64,000 bases of DNA, taken from contig NZ_JBBUTI010000002.1 of the NCBI RefSeq assembly GCF_038066635.1, positions 186,001 through 250,000 on the forward strand. The letters run 5' to 3'. This DNA comes from Ideonella margarita. Its GTDB lineage: Bacteria; Pseudomonadota; Gammaproteobacteria; Burkholderiales; Burkholderiaceae_C. Below, piece after piece: positions 24,270 to 33,452 of this stretch. Position 1 is the stretch's first letter, and each line of letters starts with the position of its first letter. The position numbers and the translations under genes are program-made. The notes beneath the pieces were generated by a model. That model saw nothing but the letters and a program-made list of their open reading frames with translations. It had not been told where the DNA came from and made no database searches.

Positions 24270-27239
24270 TCAGCCGCACTGCCCGACATAGCCACAGGCG
24301 GTGCAGAAATCGCAGCCGTCCTTGTGGATCATCGTGGCGTTGCCGCATTCCGGGCAGGGCTTGCCAGCCATCGGGCTGACCTTGCCGGCGGCGTCTTCAG
24401 CAACCGGTGCAACCTTGCGCTCGGGCGCTTCCAGGATGCCCATGGCGTTGATCGGGAAGCCTTCTTCGTCGAGCACACCCAGCATCGCGTAGCGGTGGAT
24501 GACCAGGCGGGCCACGTAGGCCACCGTGCTCGGCCAGATCTGCTGGCGCTTCTGGCCCGGCACCGGTGCCATGAAGTGGCCCAGCGGCTCACCCACGTTC
24601 AGCAGCTTGCGCAGCTTCATGCCGACCCAGGCCGGGTCGATCACGCGCATGTCGAGCGACAGCAGACGCGCCAGGCCATCGAGGGCCTTCGGGTAGTTGC
24701 CCGAGAAGCCGATGGCGCAGGGGCGGGTCACGTAGCCACTCGGTGCGTCCGGGTTGGCCAGCGCCACTTCCTTCAGCGTCAGGGTGAAGGCTTCGCCGGT
24801 GGCGGGGTTATCCACATCAACCGCCCAGGCCAGCGTGCCCGAGGTGGTCGTGCGCGGCTCGTCGCGGCTGAACATGGCGTCGAGCACCGGGGTTGGGCCG
24901 ACGGCGTCGAGCGAGCCCAGTTGCTCACAGCGCCAGCGGATGACCGCCGCGGTGGCAGCCACCACGCCCGGGAACAGGCGCTTCTCGCCACTCGGCGGGA
25001 AGGCCATCTCGAACGAGCGCTCTTCGGCCACGGTGGCCAGGGTGTCGAGCTTGAGCTTGAGCCACTGAGGATCATTCACCCGCATGTCCATCGACAGCGT
25101 CTTGGCCAGGGCACCCAGGCCGCGCGGCTGCTCGGCGCCATTCACCCACACCTCGAACGGCAGGGTGCGGCCGAACAGGCCGGCGTCGGGGCCGGCTTCG
25201 GCCGGCAGTTCACCCACGAACAGCGCGAAATCGCCGTGCGGGTGCTGGATCATGTAGCTCCAGGCCGGGTTGCCGCCGCGCATTTCCGGGCGACCGGGCC
25301 AGCGCAGGCTGGTCAGCACGGCCTTCGGCGACTTGTCGAGCTTCAGGCGCTGGTTGGCGCCGTCGGTGGTCAGCGGTGCGGGTTCCACCACGGGCACCGT
25401 CGGTGCGGCCGGAGCCGCCGTCGGCGTGACGCTGAGCACCGAGCCCAGCACCGAGTTCGGACGGTAGGTGGCCAGACCCTTCAGGCCCGACTTCCAGGCC
25501 ATCATGTAGAGGTCCTGGAAATCGGCGTAGGGGTAATCCGCCGGCACGTTCACCGTCTTGGAGATGGCGGTGTCGATGCACGGCGCCACGGCGGCCACCA
25601 TCTGGGCATGGGCCTCGGCGCTCATTTCCAGCGCGGTGACGAAGGCCTCGGTCAGCGGTGCATCGGCGCCCTTCAGGTGGCGATACAGGCGCCACGCGTG
25701 GTCTTCGACCGCGTACTCCTTCGAGCTGCCGTCGGGCATGCGCTTCTTGCGGGTGTAGGTCCAGCTGAAGGCCGGCTCGATGCCGTTGCTGGCGTTGTCG
25801 GCGAAGGCCAGGCTGATGGTGCCGGTCGGCGCGATCGACAGCAGGTGCGAATTGCGCAGGCCGTGGGTACGGATGCGGTCCTTCACGCCTTGCGGCAGAC
25901 GCGACGCAAACGTGCCGCGCGACAGATACATGTCGGCGTTGAACAGCGGGAACGCGCCGCGCTCCAGGCCCAGATCCACGCTGGCGTTGTAGGACGCGTC
26001 GCGCATCACTTCACTGATGTGGCGGGCCATGTCGCGGGCGGGCTGGCCGTCGTAGCGCAGGTTGAGCATCACCAGCGCATCACCCAGACCGGTGAAGCCC
26101 AGGCCCACGCGGCGCTTGTTGGCGGCTTCTTCACGCTGGCGCTCCAGCGGCCACACGGTCACGTCGAGCACGTTGTCGAGCATGCGGGTGGCCACGGCCA
26201 CCACCTTGGCGAAGGCTTCGTCGTCGAAGAAGGCGCCACCCTCGAACGGCTCGCGCACGAAGTGCGTCAGGTCGATCGAGCCCAGGCAGCAGCAGCCATA
26301 CGGCGGCAGCGGCTGCTCGGCGCACGGGTTGGTGGCGGCGATGGTTTCGCAGTAGCTGAGGTTGTTGTCCTGGTTGATGCGGTCCAGGAACAGCACGCCC
26401 GGTTCGGCATGGTCGTAGGTGGACCGCATGATCTGGTCCCACAGCGACAGCGCCGGCAGCGTGCGGTACACCCACAGGCCGTCAGCACGCTGGAAGGCTC
26501 CACCGGCCTTGAGCTTGGCGCCCGGCTCGGCACGATGCACCAGCTGCACGTCGGCGCCGGTCTGCACGGCCTGCATGAACTCATCGGTCACGCCGACCGA
26601 AATGTTGAAGTTGCGCAGATCGCCCTGGTCCTTGGCGTGGATGAAGGCCTCGATGTCCGGGTGGTCGCAACGCAGCACACCCATCTGGGCACCGCGGCGC
26701 GCACCGGCCGATTCCACCGTTTCGCAGGACCGGTCGAACACGCGCATGTAGCTGATCGGGCCGGACGCGCTGGACTGGGTCGAGCCCACCCAGGCGCCGT
26801 GCGGGCGGATGCGGGAGAAGTCATAACCCACGCCGCCGCCGCGACGCATGGTTTCAGCCGCCTCGGTCAGGGCGGTGTAGATGCCGGGGAACCCGTCTTC
26901 ATCCGACGCGATGGAATCACCCACGGGCTGCACGAAGCAGTTGATCAGGGTGGCGGTCAGGTCGGTGCCGGCAGCGGAGTTGATGCGGCCGGCCGGCACG
27001 AAGCCCAGCTCCTGCGCACGCAGGAACTCGGCTTCCCAGTGGGCGCGCTGCTCGGGCGCTTCAACCACGGCCAGGGCGCGTGCAATGCGAGCGCGCACTT
27101 CGCCCACAGAGCTTTCGCTGCCTTTGGCGTACTTCTCGATCAGCACCTCTTCGCTGATCGGCTGCGGAGGCAATGTCCTGTCCCCCGGGCCGGCCGGAAC
27201 GGGCGTGGATCGGGTGTCAAACAGGTCTTCTGTGTTCAT
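24270..27239 (-). CDS. nrdJ: Adenosylcobalamin-dependent ribonucleotide reductase (class II)
   Basis: Makes deoxyribonucleotides from ribonucleotides with a B12-generated thiyl radical, with or without oxygen. Seen: 989 residues. Near the N-terminus is 'ISEEVLIEKYA', then 'RRGGGVGYDFSRIRPHGAWV', the active-site loop 'NPCAEQPLPPYGCC' with thiyl Cys and Glu, and the phosphate-binding 'APTGTISLAF'. The extended C-terminal region (about 620-930) contains two similar blocks, 'LSMDMRVNDPQWLKLKL' and 'LSLDMRVIDPAWVGMKL', that look like a duplicated TSCPD domain. A terminal zinc ribbon 'CPECGNATMIHKDGCDFC' ends with a redox 'CGYVGQC'. ATG 27239 is preferred because GGAAAAGAAG precedes it; Met15 and Met1 upstream are poor. 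Confidence 0.95.
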   Translation of the reverse strand: MNTEDLFDTRSTPVPAGPGDRTLPPQPISEEVLIEKYAKGSESSVGEVRARIARALAVVEAPEQRAHWEAEFLRAQELGFVPAGRINSAAGTDLTATLINCFVQPVGDSIASDEDGFPGIYTALTEAAETMRRGGGVGYDFSRIRPHGAWVGSTQSSASGPISYMRVFDRSCETVESAGARRGAQMGVLRCDHPDIEAFIHAKDQGDLRNFNISVGVTDEFMQAVQTGADVQLVHRAEPGAKLKAGGAFQRADGLWVYRTLPALSLWDQIMRSTYDHAEPGVLFLDRINQDNNLSYCETIAATNPCAEQPLPPYGCCCLGSIDLTHFVREPFEGGAFFDDEAFAKVVAVATRMLDNVLDVTVWPLERQREEAANKRRVGLGFTGLGDALVMLNLRYDGQPARDMARHISEVMRDASYNASVDLGLERGAFPLFNADMYLSRGTFASRLPQGVKDRIRTHGLRNSHLLSIAPTGTISLAFADNASNGIEPAFSWTYTRKKRMPDGSSKEYAVEDHAWRLYRHLKGADAPLTEAFVTALEMSAEAHAQMVAAVAPCIDTAISKTVNVPADYPYADFQDLYMMAWKSGLKGLATYRPNSVLGSVLSVTPTAAPAAPTVPVVEPAPLTTDGANQRLKLDKSPKAVLTSLRWPGRPEMRGGNPAWSYMIQHPHGDFALFVGELPAEAGPDAGLFGRTLPFEVWVNGAEQPRGLGALAKTLSMDMRVNDPQWLKLKLDTLATVAEERSFEMAFPPSGEKRLFPGVVAATAAVIRWRCEQLGSLDAVGPTPVLDAMFSRDEPRTTTSGTLAWAVDVDNPATGEAFTLTLKEVALANPDAPSGYVTRPCAIGFSGNYPKALDGLARLLSLDMRVIDPAWVGMKLRKLLNVGEPLGHFMAPVPGQKRQQIWPSTVAYVARLVIHRYAMLGVLDEEGFPINAMGILEAPERKVAPVAEDAAGKVSPMAGKPCPECGNATMIHKDGCDFCTACGYVGQCG

Positions 27240-27585
27240 GTCTTCTTTTCCGGCGGGTCTGTCTTCAAGCCCGTCATCATCCACTGAAACGGGGCGGATG
27301 TCAGTCGGCGCCGGCTTGACCATCCACAAAGATTCGGCATGCAGCAAAACGCTTGACAGCCGCAAAAGCCGGCAGGCAGGCAGACCGCCTCAGCCGGCCG
27401 GGCGCTGGGTCGGCATTCACCTGCAAAACAAGGAATTGCGCCACGTCCTGGCCGGTGTTGATGCCTTTAGCCGCCATGTCAGCTGCCGATACTCCGAGGT
27501 ACACAGCCATTGCTGCTCAATGCCCGGAGCGGGCTGCTGCCTGCCTGTCAGAGCACACAGGCCTCGAATTTCCCCTGGAGACCTC
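27240..27585. other. Divergent intergenic region nrdJ/chemoreceptor
   Basis: 346 bp between the two divergent starts. It holds the nrdJ leader, where no convincing cobalamin-riboswitch fold was found by eye, and a candidate sigma-28 promoter for the chemoreceptor at 27466-27492. Upstream in-frame extensions of both neighbours are not convincing protein. Confidence 0.6.
27466..27492 (+). promoter_or_regulatory. Candidate sigma-28 (FliA) promoter for the chemoreceptor
   Basis: TTTA (27466-27469), exactly 15 bp, then GCCGATAC (27485-27492). This matches the flagellar sigma-28 layout TAAA-N15-GCCGATAA with one change in the -35 and one in the -10. It lies 94 bp before the start codon. Confidence 0.45.
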
Positions 27586-29349
27586 ATGAACAGCCTTCGT
27601 CAACTACGCATCGGACTGCGTCTCAGCCTCGCCTTCGGCGCCATGGCGCTCCTGATCGTCCTGATGGGTGGTTTCGCCGTGCTGAAGATGGGCACCATCA
27701 ACGCCAGCACCGAAGAAATCGCCACCAACAGCATGCCCAGCATCCGCGCTCTCGGCGAAATCAACATCGCGATGAACGCCGCCCGCCGGTTCAGCCTGCG
27801 GCATGCGCTGGAGATCGAGGCCACCGGCAAGCAGTCCGCGGAAAGATCCCGCGATGAGTTGGTGAACACCACGGTGCCCCAGGCCCTGGCCACTTATGAA
27901 AAGCTGCTCTCGTCAGACGCAGAGCGGCAGCATTTCGCCGACACCAATGCCGCCTGGCAGGCTTATATCGCTGCCGACAAAGAGCTGCTCGCCATGTCCA
28001 ATCAAGGCGAAGACAAGGCCGACCTGGCGGCCAAACTGGCCATCGGCCCGGCCGGCCAGGCTTTCGCCAAGGTCCTGGTGCCGCTGAACAAGGCCATCGA
28101 GCTCAACAACTCGGATGTCAACGACACCGAACAACACGCCCGCGCCACCTTCGAGGCGGCCCGCGACACCATGCTGGCCATCGCGGTGGCGACCGTGCTG
28201 CTGGCCGTCGCCATGGCCGTGGTCATCACCCGCTCCATTACCGGCCCGCTGAGCGAGGCGGTGCAGGCCGCCAACACCGTGGCCCAGGGTGACCTGACGG
28301 CCAACATCGCCGCCGAAGGCCGCGACGAAGCCGCCGACCTGCTGCGCAGCCTCAAGGCCATGAACGACCAGTTGCAGCAGGTGGTGGGCCAGGTGCGCAG
28401 CAGCAGCGAGAACATCGCCACCGGCTCGGCGCAGATCGCCACCGGCAACGCCGACCTGAGCCAGCGCACGGAAGAACAAGCCGCCAATCTGGAAGAAACC
28501 GCCGCCTCGATGGAAGAGCTGACCGCCACCGTCAAGACCAGCGCCGACACCGCCCGCCAGGCCACCCAGCTGGCCACGGCCGCCTGCGGCGCCGCCACGC
28601 GCGGCGGCGAGGTGGTGGGTCAGGTGGTGCACACGATGGACGAGATCACGGCCAGCAGCCGCAAGATTGGCGACATCATCGGCACCATCGACGGCATCGC
28701 CTTCCAGACCAACATCCTCGCGCTGAACGCCGCAGTGGAAGCCGCCCGCGCCGGCGAGCAAGGCCGCGGCTTTGCCGTGGTGGCTGGCGAGGTGCGCACG
28801 CTGGCCCAGCGTTCGGCCGAGGCCGCCCGCGAGATCAAGCAACTCATCGGCACCAGCGTGGAGAAGGTGGATGCCGGCTCACGCCTGGTGGCGGACGCCG
28901 GTGCACAGATGGACGACATCGTTGGCCAGGTGCGCCGCGTGGCCGACCTGATCAGCGAGATCAGTGCCGCAGCGGTCGAGCAGACCAGCGGCATCGGTCA
29001 GGTCAACAACGCCATCGGCCAGCTCGACCAGGTGACCCAGCAGAACGCAGCCCTGGTGGAAGAAAGCGCAGCCGCCGCCGACAGCCTGAAGCAACAGGCC
29101 AAGCGCATGGTGGAAGTGGTCAGTGCCTTCAAGCTGCCCGGCCACAGCCACCAGGGCAGCCACGCAGCGACGCCGGCACCGGCCCACGTGCGCGCCGCCG
29201 CCGAGGTGCTTCGCCAGGTGGCCCGCCCCACGCCGGCACCCCGGCCTGCGCTCACCTCGGCGTCATCGGCTGCGAGCGCACCATGGCCCGCAGCCCCCGC
29301 TCCGATGCCGCCCGCCAACCACGGCAACGACGACTGGGAAAGCTTCTGA
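27586..29349 (+). CDS. Methyl-accepting chemotaxis protein with CheR-binding tail
   Basis: 587-residue chemoreceptor of the Tar/Tsr architecture. Seen: TM1 at about 10-32 and a four-helix-bundle periplasmic sensor (about 35-195). The sensor carries 'AARRFSLRHALEIEATGKQ'. Next are TM2 ('MLAIAVATVLLAVAMAVVIT'), a HAMP domain 'ITGPLSEAVQAANTVAQGDL', and methylation and signalling helices with 'DGIAFQTNILALNAAVEAAR'. An Ala/Pro-rich linker then leads to the terminal 'DDWESF', which fits the xWxxF tether that binds CheR/CheB. ATG 27586 has CTGGAG 5 bp upstream. Confidence 0.94.
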   Translation: MNSLRQLRIGLRLSLAFGAMALLIVLMGGFAVLKMGTINASTEEIATNSMPSIRALGEINIAMNAARRFSLRHALEIEATGKQSAERSRDELVNTTVPQALATYEKLLSSDAERQHFADTNAAWQAYIAADKELLAMSNQGEDKADLAAKLAIGPAGQAFAKVLVPLNKAIELNNSDVNDTEQHARATFEAARDTMLAIAVATVLLAVAMAVVITRSITGPLSEAVQAANTVAQGDLTANIAAEGRDEAADLLRSLKAMNDQLQQVVGQVRSSSENIATGSAQIATGNADLSQRTEEQAANLEETAASMEELTATVKTSADTARQATQLATAACGAATRGGEVVGQVVHTMDEITASSRKIGDIIGTIDGIAFQTNILALNAAVEAARAGEQGRGFAVVAGEVRTLAQRSAEAAREIKQLIGTSVEKVDAGSRLVADAGAQMDDIVGQVRRVADLISEISAAAVEQTSGIGQVNNAIGQLDQVTQQNAALVEESAAAADSLKQQAKRMVEVVSAFKLPGHSHQGSHAATPAPAHVRAAAEVLRQVARPTPAPRPALTSASSAASAPWPAAPAPMPPANHGNDDWESF

Positions 29350-29925
29350 TCAGCCCACGCTGGCCGGGCGCAAAACGCCCGGCAGCAAGCCCTGCCTGAA
29401 GCATTCAGTGATCAGCATGGCCGGTCCGTCCGGCGTGGCGATCACGTAGCTGCGCACGCTGCCCTCGTCGGGCTCGCCGCAGCGGCGCCACAGGTGGGGC
29501 CACAGCGGCTTCGCCTGGTCTTGAGACAAGGGCGCGCGCCGGATCCACAGCCGCTGCAGCAGGTGCCCGATCGGCAGACGGCCCGCCAGCAGGTCGTCGC
29601 GCACATCGGCCGGAGCCGTCGCCACGGCGATCCACGACAGGTTGTCCATCATCACCTCGCCGCAGTGCACCAGGCTCACGCAGCGTTCGATGAAGTGCGT
29701 ACCGGGCAGGTGCGCATGCACCTCGGCCGGCACCTCGGTCGTCACGCACTGGTCATGCACGATCAATCGCACCGGCCCGCCGGCCCGGGTTTCGCACAGG
29801 CGGGTGGCCGAGCCATCTTGCGCCAGGTGCAGCGCCAGCCAGGGCGCAGCGGCCACGCGCTGCTCAGCGCTCAGGCCATCCAGAAACCGGCGCCGCTGCA
29901 CACCCACCTCACTCGACAAGCTCAC
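29350..29925 (-). CDS. UbiC/chorismate-lyase-like protein
   Basis: 191 residues. Seen: similarity to the chorismate pyruvate-lyase fold in order. 'THFIERCVSLVHCGEVM' corresponds to E. coli UbiC 'RYWLREILLCADGEPWL', including the product-binding Arg. 'GRLPIGHLLQRLWIRR' corresponds to 'GKTPLGRYLFTSSTLTR', and 'PAMLITECFRQGLLP' to 'PLLLTELFLPASPLY' with the catalytic Glu kept. UbiC would make 4-hydroxybenzoate for ubiquinone, but no ubiA is adjacent, so this may be a divergent relative. GTG 29925 overlaps the stop of the upstream gene (GTGA), giving translational coupling to the DUF3857 protein. No signal peptide is evident. Confidence 0.6.
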   Translation of the reverse strand: MSLSSEVGVQRRRFLDGLSAEQRVAAAPWLALHLAQDGSATRLCETRAGGPVRLIVHDQCVTTEVPAEVHAHLPGTHFIERCVSLVHCGEVMMDNLSWIAVATAPADVRDDLLAGRLPIGHLLQRLWIRRAPLSQDQAKPLWPHLWRRCGEPDEGSVRSYVIATPDGPAMLITECFRQGLLPGVLRPASVG

Positions 29926-32795
29926 AGCGCATCCAGCGCGCGCTGCGCGAAGTTGAACTCGTTGAAGCCGCGCACACCGGTGTCCACCGCCTTGCGCAGC
30001 CACTGCTTCGCCTGCGCCTTGTCGCCATCGAGCAGGGCCTTCTGGCCGGCGTAGTAATACAGCTCGCACAGGCGGCCGGGGTCGGGCCGGCCATCGAGGC
30101 GGGCCGCCACCAGGGCCGTGTCCATCGTGGCCTCACCACGCAGGTAGTTCAGCACGGCCAGCGGCCAGCCGGGGTCGCGGCCGGTGGGCAGCAGCGCGTC
30201 GGTGCTGCGCTTGCCGTCATCCCCCGCCTTGCGGGCGCTGAGGTAGAGCCAGATCGCGCCGTAGCTGCGCTCCTGTTCGGTGCGGCTCTCCAGGATCTCG
30301 CGGAAGCGGGCCTGCGCATCGGTCGGGCGGTCCATGAAGTACAGCGAGTAAGCCTGGGTGTAGCGGGCGCCATCGTCAGTGCCACCCAATGCGAGCGCTT
30401 CGGTGGACAGGCGCAGCGCGTCGGCATCCTGGCGCCGCAGCAAGGCATTCACGGCCAGCGAGGCACGCAGCGGTGCGCTGTCAGGGATCAGGGCCAACGC
30501 GGCCTGCAAATCCTGCAAGCCCAGGTCCGGCTGGCCGAGGTGGTCTTGCTGGATGCCGCGCTGCATCAGCGCCTGGCCCCGCAGCTTCGGGCTCAGCCGG
30601 CCGCTGTCGAGCTGGGCATTCAGCACCAGCCGCTTGAAATGGGCATCGGCCATGTCACGCGACGCCACCTTCAGCTCGCCCGACTGCAGGCGCCGATCCA
30701 GCAGCCGGAGCTGCTCACGGAGGTTGTCCAGGCCCTTGGCGTCGATCGCCGCGAACTGGATGGTCTGGCCCAGGCGCACGAACGACTTGGTGACCTGCTC
30801 CAGATGCGCCGCCCAGTCGGCCGCGGCAATCCGGCCATTGCGCATCTGCAGCTCCGCCTCGACCTCCTGCGTGTTGGCGTCGCCGTTCTGGCGGAAGCGC
30901 AGCTCGTAGGCCTTCTGCCGGTCATCCGCGCGGGACGACGAGGGTTTGCCGAAGACTGGCTCGGCAAACTCGAAGCGCACCTTGTGGCGGAACAGACCCA
31001 CCGAATTGATCTGCACGGGCCGGGTGCGGGCTGAGCGCTCGGTGACGCGCAGCGGGTCGGCGAGCGACATGAAACCGAACTCGCCGATCAGCGACTTCTC
31101 TTCCGGAAAGCGCCAGAACTCGGTCAGCTGGTAGCGCTGGGTCACGGTGACGGCGTTGCCGGCAGCCTGCTCTTCCAGCTGCAGCTCGCCCAACGGCGTG
31201 GCCATCGGGTAGGCCCGCAGGTAGTCGCCAACGAAGCTCTTCTGCAGCTCGGCCACGGGGGTCTGCGCGAAGAAGCTGCGGGCGCTCTCGGCATAGTCGC
31301 CCACATAAGTGATACGCGACACCAGTTGCACCGGGGCAGCGATGCGATCGACCACGAAGGTGTCCACCACCGACACGCGCAAGGCATCTTGCAGGCCCGG
31401 CAACGGCGTCAGGCCCTGCGTGGTGGGCGCCACCAGCAGCGCATGGCCCAGGCCCAGCGATTCGCGTTGCAGCACCGGGCCCTTCTGGTGCGAGCGGGTG
31501 GCGTCCAGCCACACCGGCTTGCCGTTGAGCGTGACCTGCGCGATGGCATGGTTGAAGGCCAGCGGACTGGGCAACAGCGTGTTGACGTCGTCGCGGTAGA
31601 GCGTGGACACCAGCGCCGGCGACGCCGGAATGTCCATCGCCCGCAGCAGCGCGCTCAGCAGGCCGGACTTGTCCTTGCAGTCGCCATAACGCTGGGCCAG
31701 CACCTTGCCCGGCGCCACTGGCAGGTGCGAGTTCTCGCCGATCTCGGTGCCGAAATAGCGCACCTCGGTCTGCACAAAATCCAGTGCCTTCTGGGCGCGT
31801 GCCAGCGGGTCCGGCCCGGCGTCCTGCATGATCTGGCGGGCCAGATCGGTCACGGCCTTGTCGGGTGCCCAGACGGGCGCAAAGAGCTGCTCGGCCCAAC
31901 GCGCCACCTCGGCCCAGTCACCGAATTCACTGAACTGGATCTGGTCTTCCAGGAAGCTCGACGCCGGCGCCAGGTTGTCTGCGCTCCAGGCCGGCACCCG
32001 CAGACGGCGGAACACGGTTTCACGCACGCCAGCGGCTTCACTGCTGCTGACGCTGATGCGGGCCGGTTCGACGCGGTGGCGGATCTGCCGCGCAGCGGGC
32101 GCCAGCAGCCGGTACTCGAACTGGGCCGTCGGGCCCTTCGAATTCAGCGACCACTCCTGGTCGAAGAACTTGCCGTTGAACACCGGGTTGTCGCCGATGA
32201 CGCTGTAGACCAGATCGACCTTGTCGCCCACCCGCACATCGTCGAGCACCAGCGACGCCGTCTTGCGGCCATCCACCATCTGCCATTCCAGCCGGGTTTC
32301 GCGCTGCAGCATCTGCACCTTGGCAGGGTCCAGGCGGTTCAGGCGCTGCTGCCCGCGCAGCACTTCCAGCCGGTGAAACACCAGGCGCTGGTAGCTGGGG
32401 TCGAAGTCGATCTGGATCTGCGCGCCCTGCTCCAGGCCGGCGGTCTCGGTGATCTGCCGCAGCGAGCGCAGGTAGCGCTGCACCTCGCCACGTTCACTGA
32501 TGCGGGTCTGGAAGTCGCGCATCAGGAACTGCACCGGCGCGTTGTCCATCGTGGCTGCCGGGTCGGCCGCCACGGGCTTGACCCAGGCCGGCACGGTCTC
32601 GATCGTGAAGCCCCGCGCCTGTGCTGCGGCGCTGCCCTTGGGTTGCGGTTTGGCAGCCGCCTTTGATGCGGGGCCCGAGCCGGCGTTGGCCGGGTCTGCG
32701 GCACTTGCCGTGCCGATGCTCAGGGCCACGGCCAGTCCAGCCACCAACGGCCATGCCGCACCACGCGACAAGCGCCGGAACTTCGAATTCAACAT
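29922..32795 (-). CDS. DUF3857/transglutaminase-domain exported protein with TPR-like C-terminus
   Basis: Large envelope protein, 957 residues. Seen: a signal peptide (about 1-32, 'GTASA-AD'). The DUF3857 beta-sandwich (about 95-290) is followed by a transglutaminase core with the full triad Cys373 ('RYGDCKDKS'), His416 ('FNHAIAQV') and Asp431 ('WLDATR'). A beta-domain comes next, and about 780-957 is a helical TPR-like region rich in Ala/Leu. Proteins of this layout are common in Bacteroidetes and Burkholderiales; their substrates are unknown. It overlaps the UbiC-like gene by 4 bp. A 154-bp divergent region separates it from the next plus-strand gene. Confidence 0.85.
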   Translation of the reverse strand: MLNSKFRRLSRGAAWPLVAGLAVALSIGTASAADPANAGSGPASKAAAKPQPKGSAAAQARGFTIETVPAWVKPVAADPAATMDNAPVQFLMRDFQTRISERGEVQRYLRSLRQITETAGLEQGAQIQIDFDPSYQRLVFHRLEVLRGQQRLNRLDPAKVQMLQRETRLEWQMVDGRKTASLVLDDVRVGDKVDLVYSVIGDNPVFNGKFFDQEWSLNSKGPTAQFEYRLLAPAARQIRHRVEPARISVSSSEAAGVRETVFRRLRVPAWSADNLAPASSFLEDQIQFSEFGDWAEVARWAEQLFAPVWAPDKAVTDLARQIMQDAGPDPLARAQKALDFVQTEVRYFGTEIGENSHLPVAPGKVLAQRYGDCKDKSGLLSALLRAMDIPASPALVSTLYRDDVNTLLPSPLAFNHAIAQVTLNGKPVWLDATRSHQKGPVLQRESLGLGHALLVAPTTQGLTPLPGLQDALRVSVVDTFVVDRIAAPVQLVSRITYVGDYAESARSFFAQTPVAELQKSFVGDYLRAYPMATPLGELQLEEQAAGNAVTVTQRYQLTEFWRFPEEKSLIGEFGFMSLADPLRVTERSARTRPVQINSVGLFRHKVRFEFAEPVFGKPSSSRADDRQKAYELRFRQNGDANTQEVEAELQMRNGRIAAADWAAHLEQVTKSFVRLGQTIQFAAIDAKGLDNLREQLRLLDRRLQSGELKVASRDMADAHFKRLVLNAQLDSGRLSPKLRGQALMQRGIQQDHLGQPDLGLQDLQAALALIPDSAPLRASLAVNALLRRQDADALRLSTEALALGGTDDGARYTQAYSLYFMDRPTDAQARFREILESRTEQERSYGAIWLYLSARKAGDDGKRSTDALLPTGRDPGWPLAVLNYLRGEATMDTALVAARLDGRPDPGRLCELYYYAGQKALLDGDKAQAKQWLRKAVDTGVRGFNEFNFAQRALDAL

Positions 32796-32949
32796 CGATC
32801 GACAACTCCCTGATGATCTTCCGGGCCCATGTCCCTTGCTCGTGGCGAGGGCGGCCGGTGCACCCAGTGTAGAAGCACCCGAGCGCCCGGCATGGCCAGC
32901 TCATGATCATCGTCAAGGCACCGTCAGGCGCCTGTTGCACACTGTCACC

Positions 32950-33336
32950 GTGAGCGCCAGCACCATCATTCCCATCCATGCCGCCAACACCGCGGCCCAC
33001 CAGGACCACGACGGCTGCAGCGCCTGCCTCGACAGCGCCGCCGGCCCGGTCTGCCGCAGTGACATCGGTGCGCCCTGCATCACCCCGGCCCTGCACGGCC
33101 CCGCTGAAGAGCTGCAGCGGGTGATGCAGGCGCTGGACCAGGCCCTGGCCGTGCGCACTGACGGCGGCCTGGGCGCCAGCGGCCTGATCCATTCACTGCG
33201 ACTGGCCGATGGCGAGGTGGAGCTGATACTCACGGTGGCACCCCGGTGTGGTGGCGCCCGGCTGGCCGACAGCGCATTTCAAGCCCTGCGGCGCCTGCTG
33301 CCCGACACCGACATTTACGTCCGTCACGCCTGCTGA
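32950..33336 (+). CDS. Small Cys-containing protein, possibly FSCA/MIP18-like
   Basis: 128-residue protein with no ATG at its front; GTG 32950 is the only reasonable start. Seen: a His/Cys-rich N-terminal segment (HQDHDGCSACL, then VCRSDIGAPC), followed by 'GLIHSLRLADGEVELILTVAPRCGG' and 'LLPDTDIYVRHAC'. That second half has the hydrophobic alternation and Cys placement of the small metal-sulfur assembly (DUF59-type) fold. The match is weak and by eye. The His/Cys cluster could bind a metal. It lies 116 bp upstream of a transglutaminase gene on the same strand. Confidence 0.5.
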   Translation: MSASTIIPIHAANTAAHQDHDGCSACLDSAAGPVCRSDIGAPCITPALHGPAEELQRVMQALDQALAVRTDGGLGASGLIHSLRLADGEVELILTVAPRCGGARLADSAFQALRRLLPDTDIYVRHAC

Positions 33337-33452
33337 CGGCGCAACACCCGGCCAGCGCACAGCCTGGCACGACGCTTGCGCGCATACTCGCGCACACCAT
33401 TTCCTCATTCCAGCGCCCCAAGACGGGGAGCACAGCGCCGCGGAGCCGCCCC

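Noticed and set aside
24324..27287. Very long open frame (about 987 codons) antisense to nrdJ
   Set aside because: High GC with few stops on the opposite strand; the translation is His/Gly/Arg/Ala-rich with no domain, while the other strand encodes a full class II RNR.
27240..27585. Cobalamin riboswitch before nrdJ
   Set aside because: B12-dependent enzyme makes it attractive, but no B12-box-like sequence or fold could be recognised by eye; a covariance-model search would decide.
26881..27585. Extended N-terminus of the chemoreceptor at 27586
   Set aside because: The in-frame extension overlaps nrdJ, is not protein-like, and ATG 27586 has its own RBS followed by a proper TM1.
29363..29383. 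Terminator hairpin GCCGGGCG-CAAAA-CGCCCGGC after the third chemoreceptor
   Set aside because: No T-run, and it lies inside the 3' coding part of the convergent UbiC-like gene; not enough to call.
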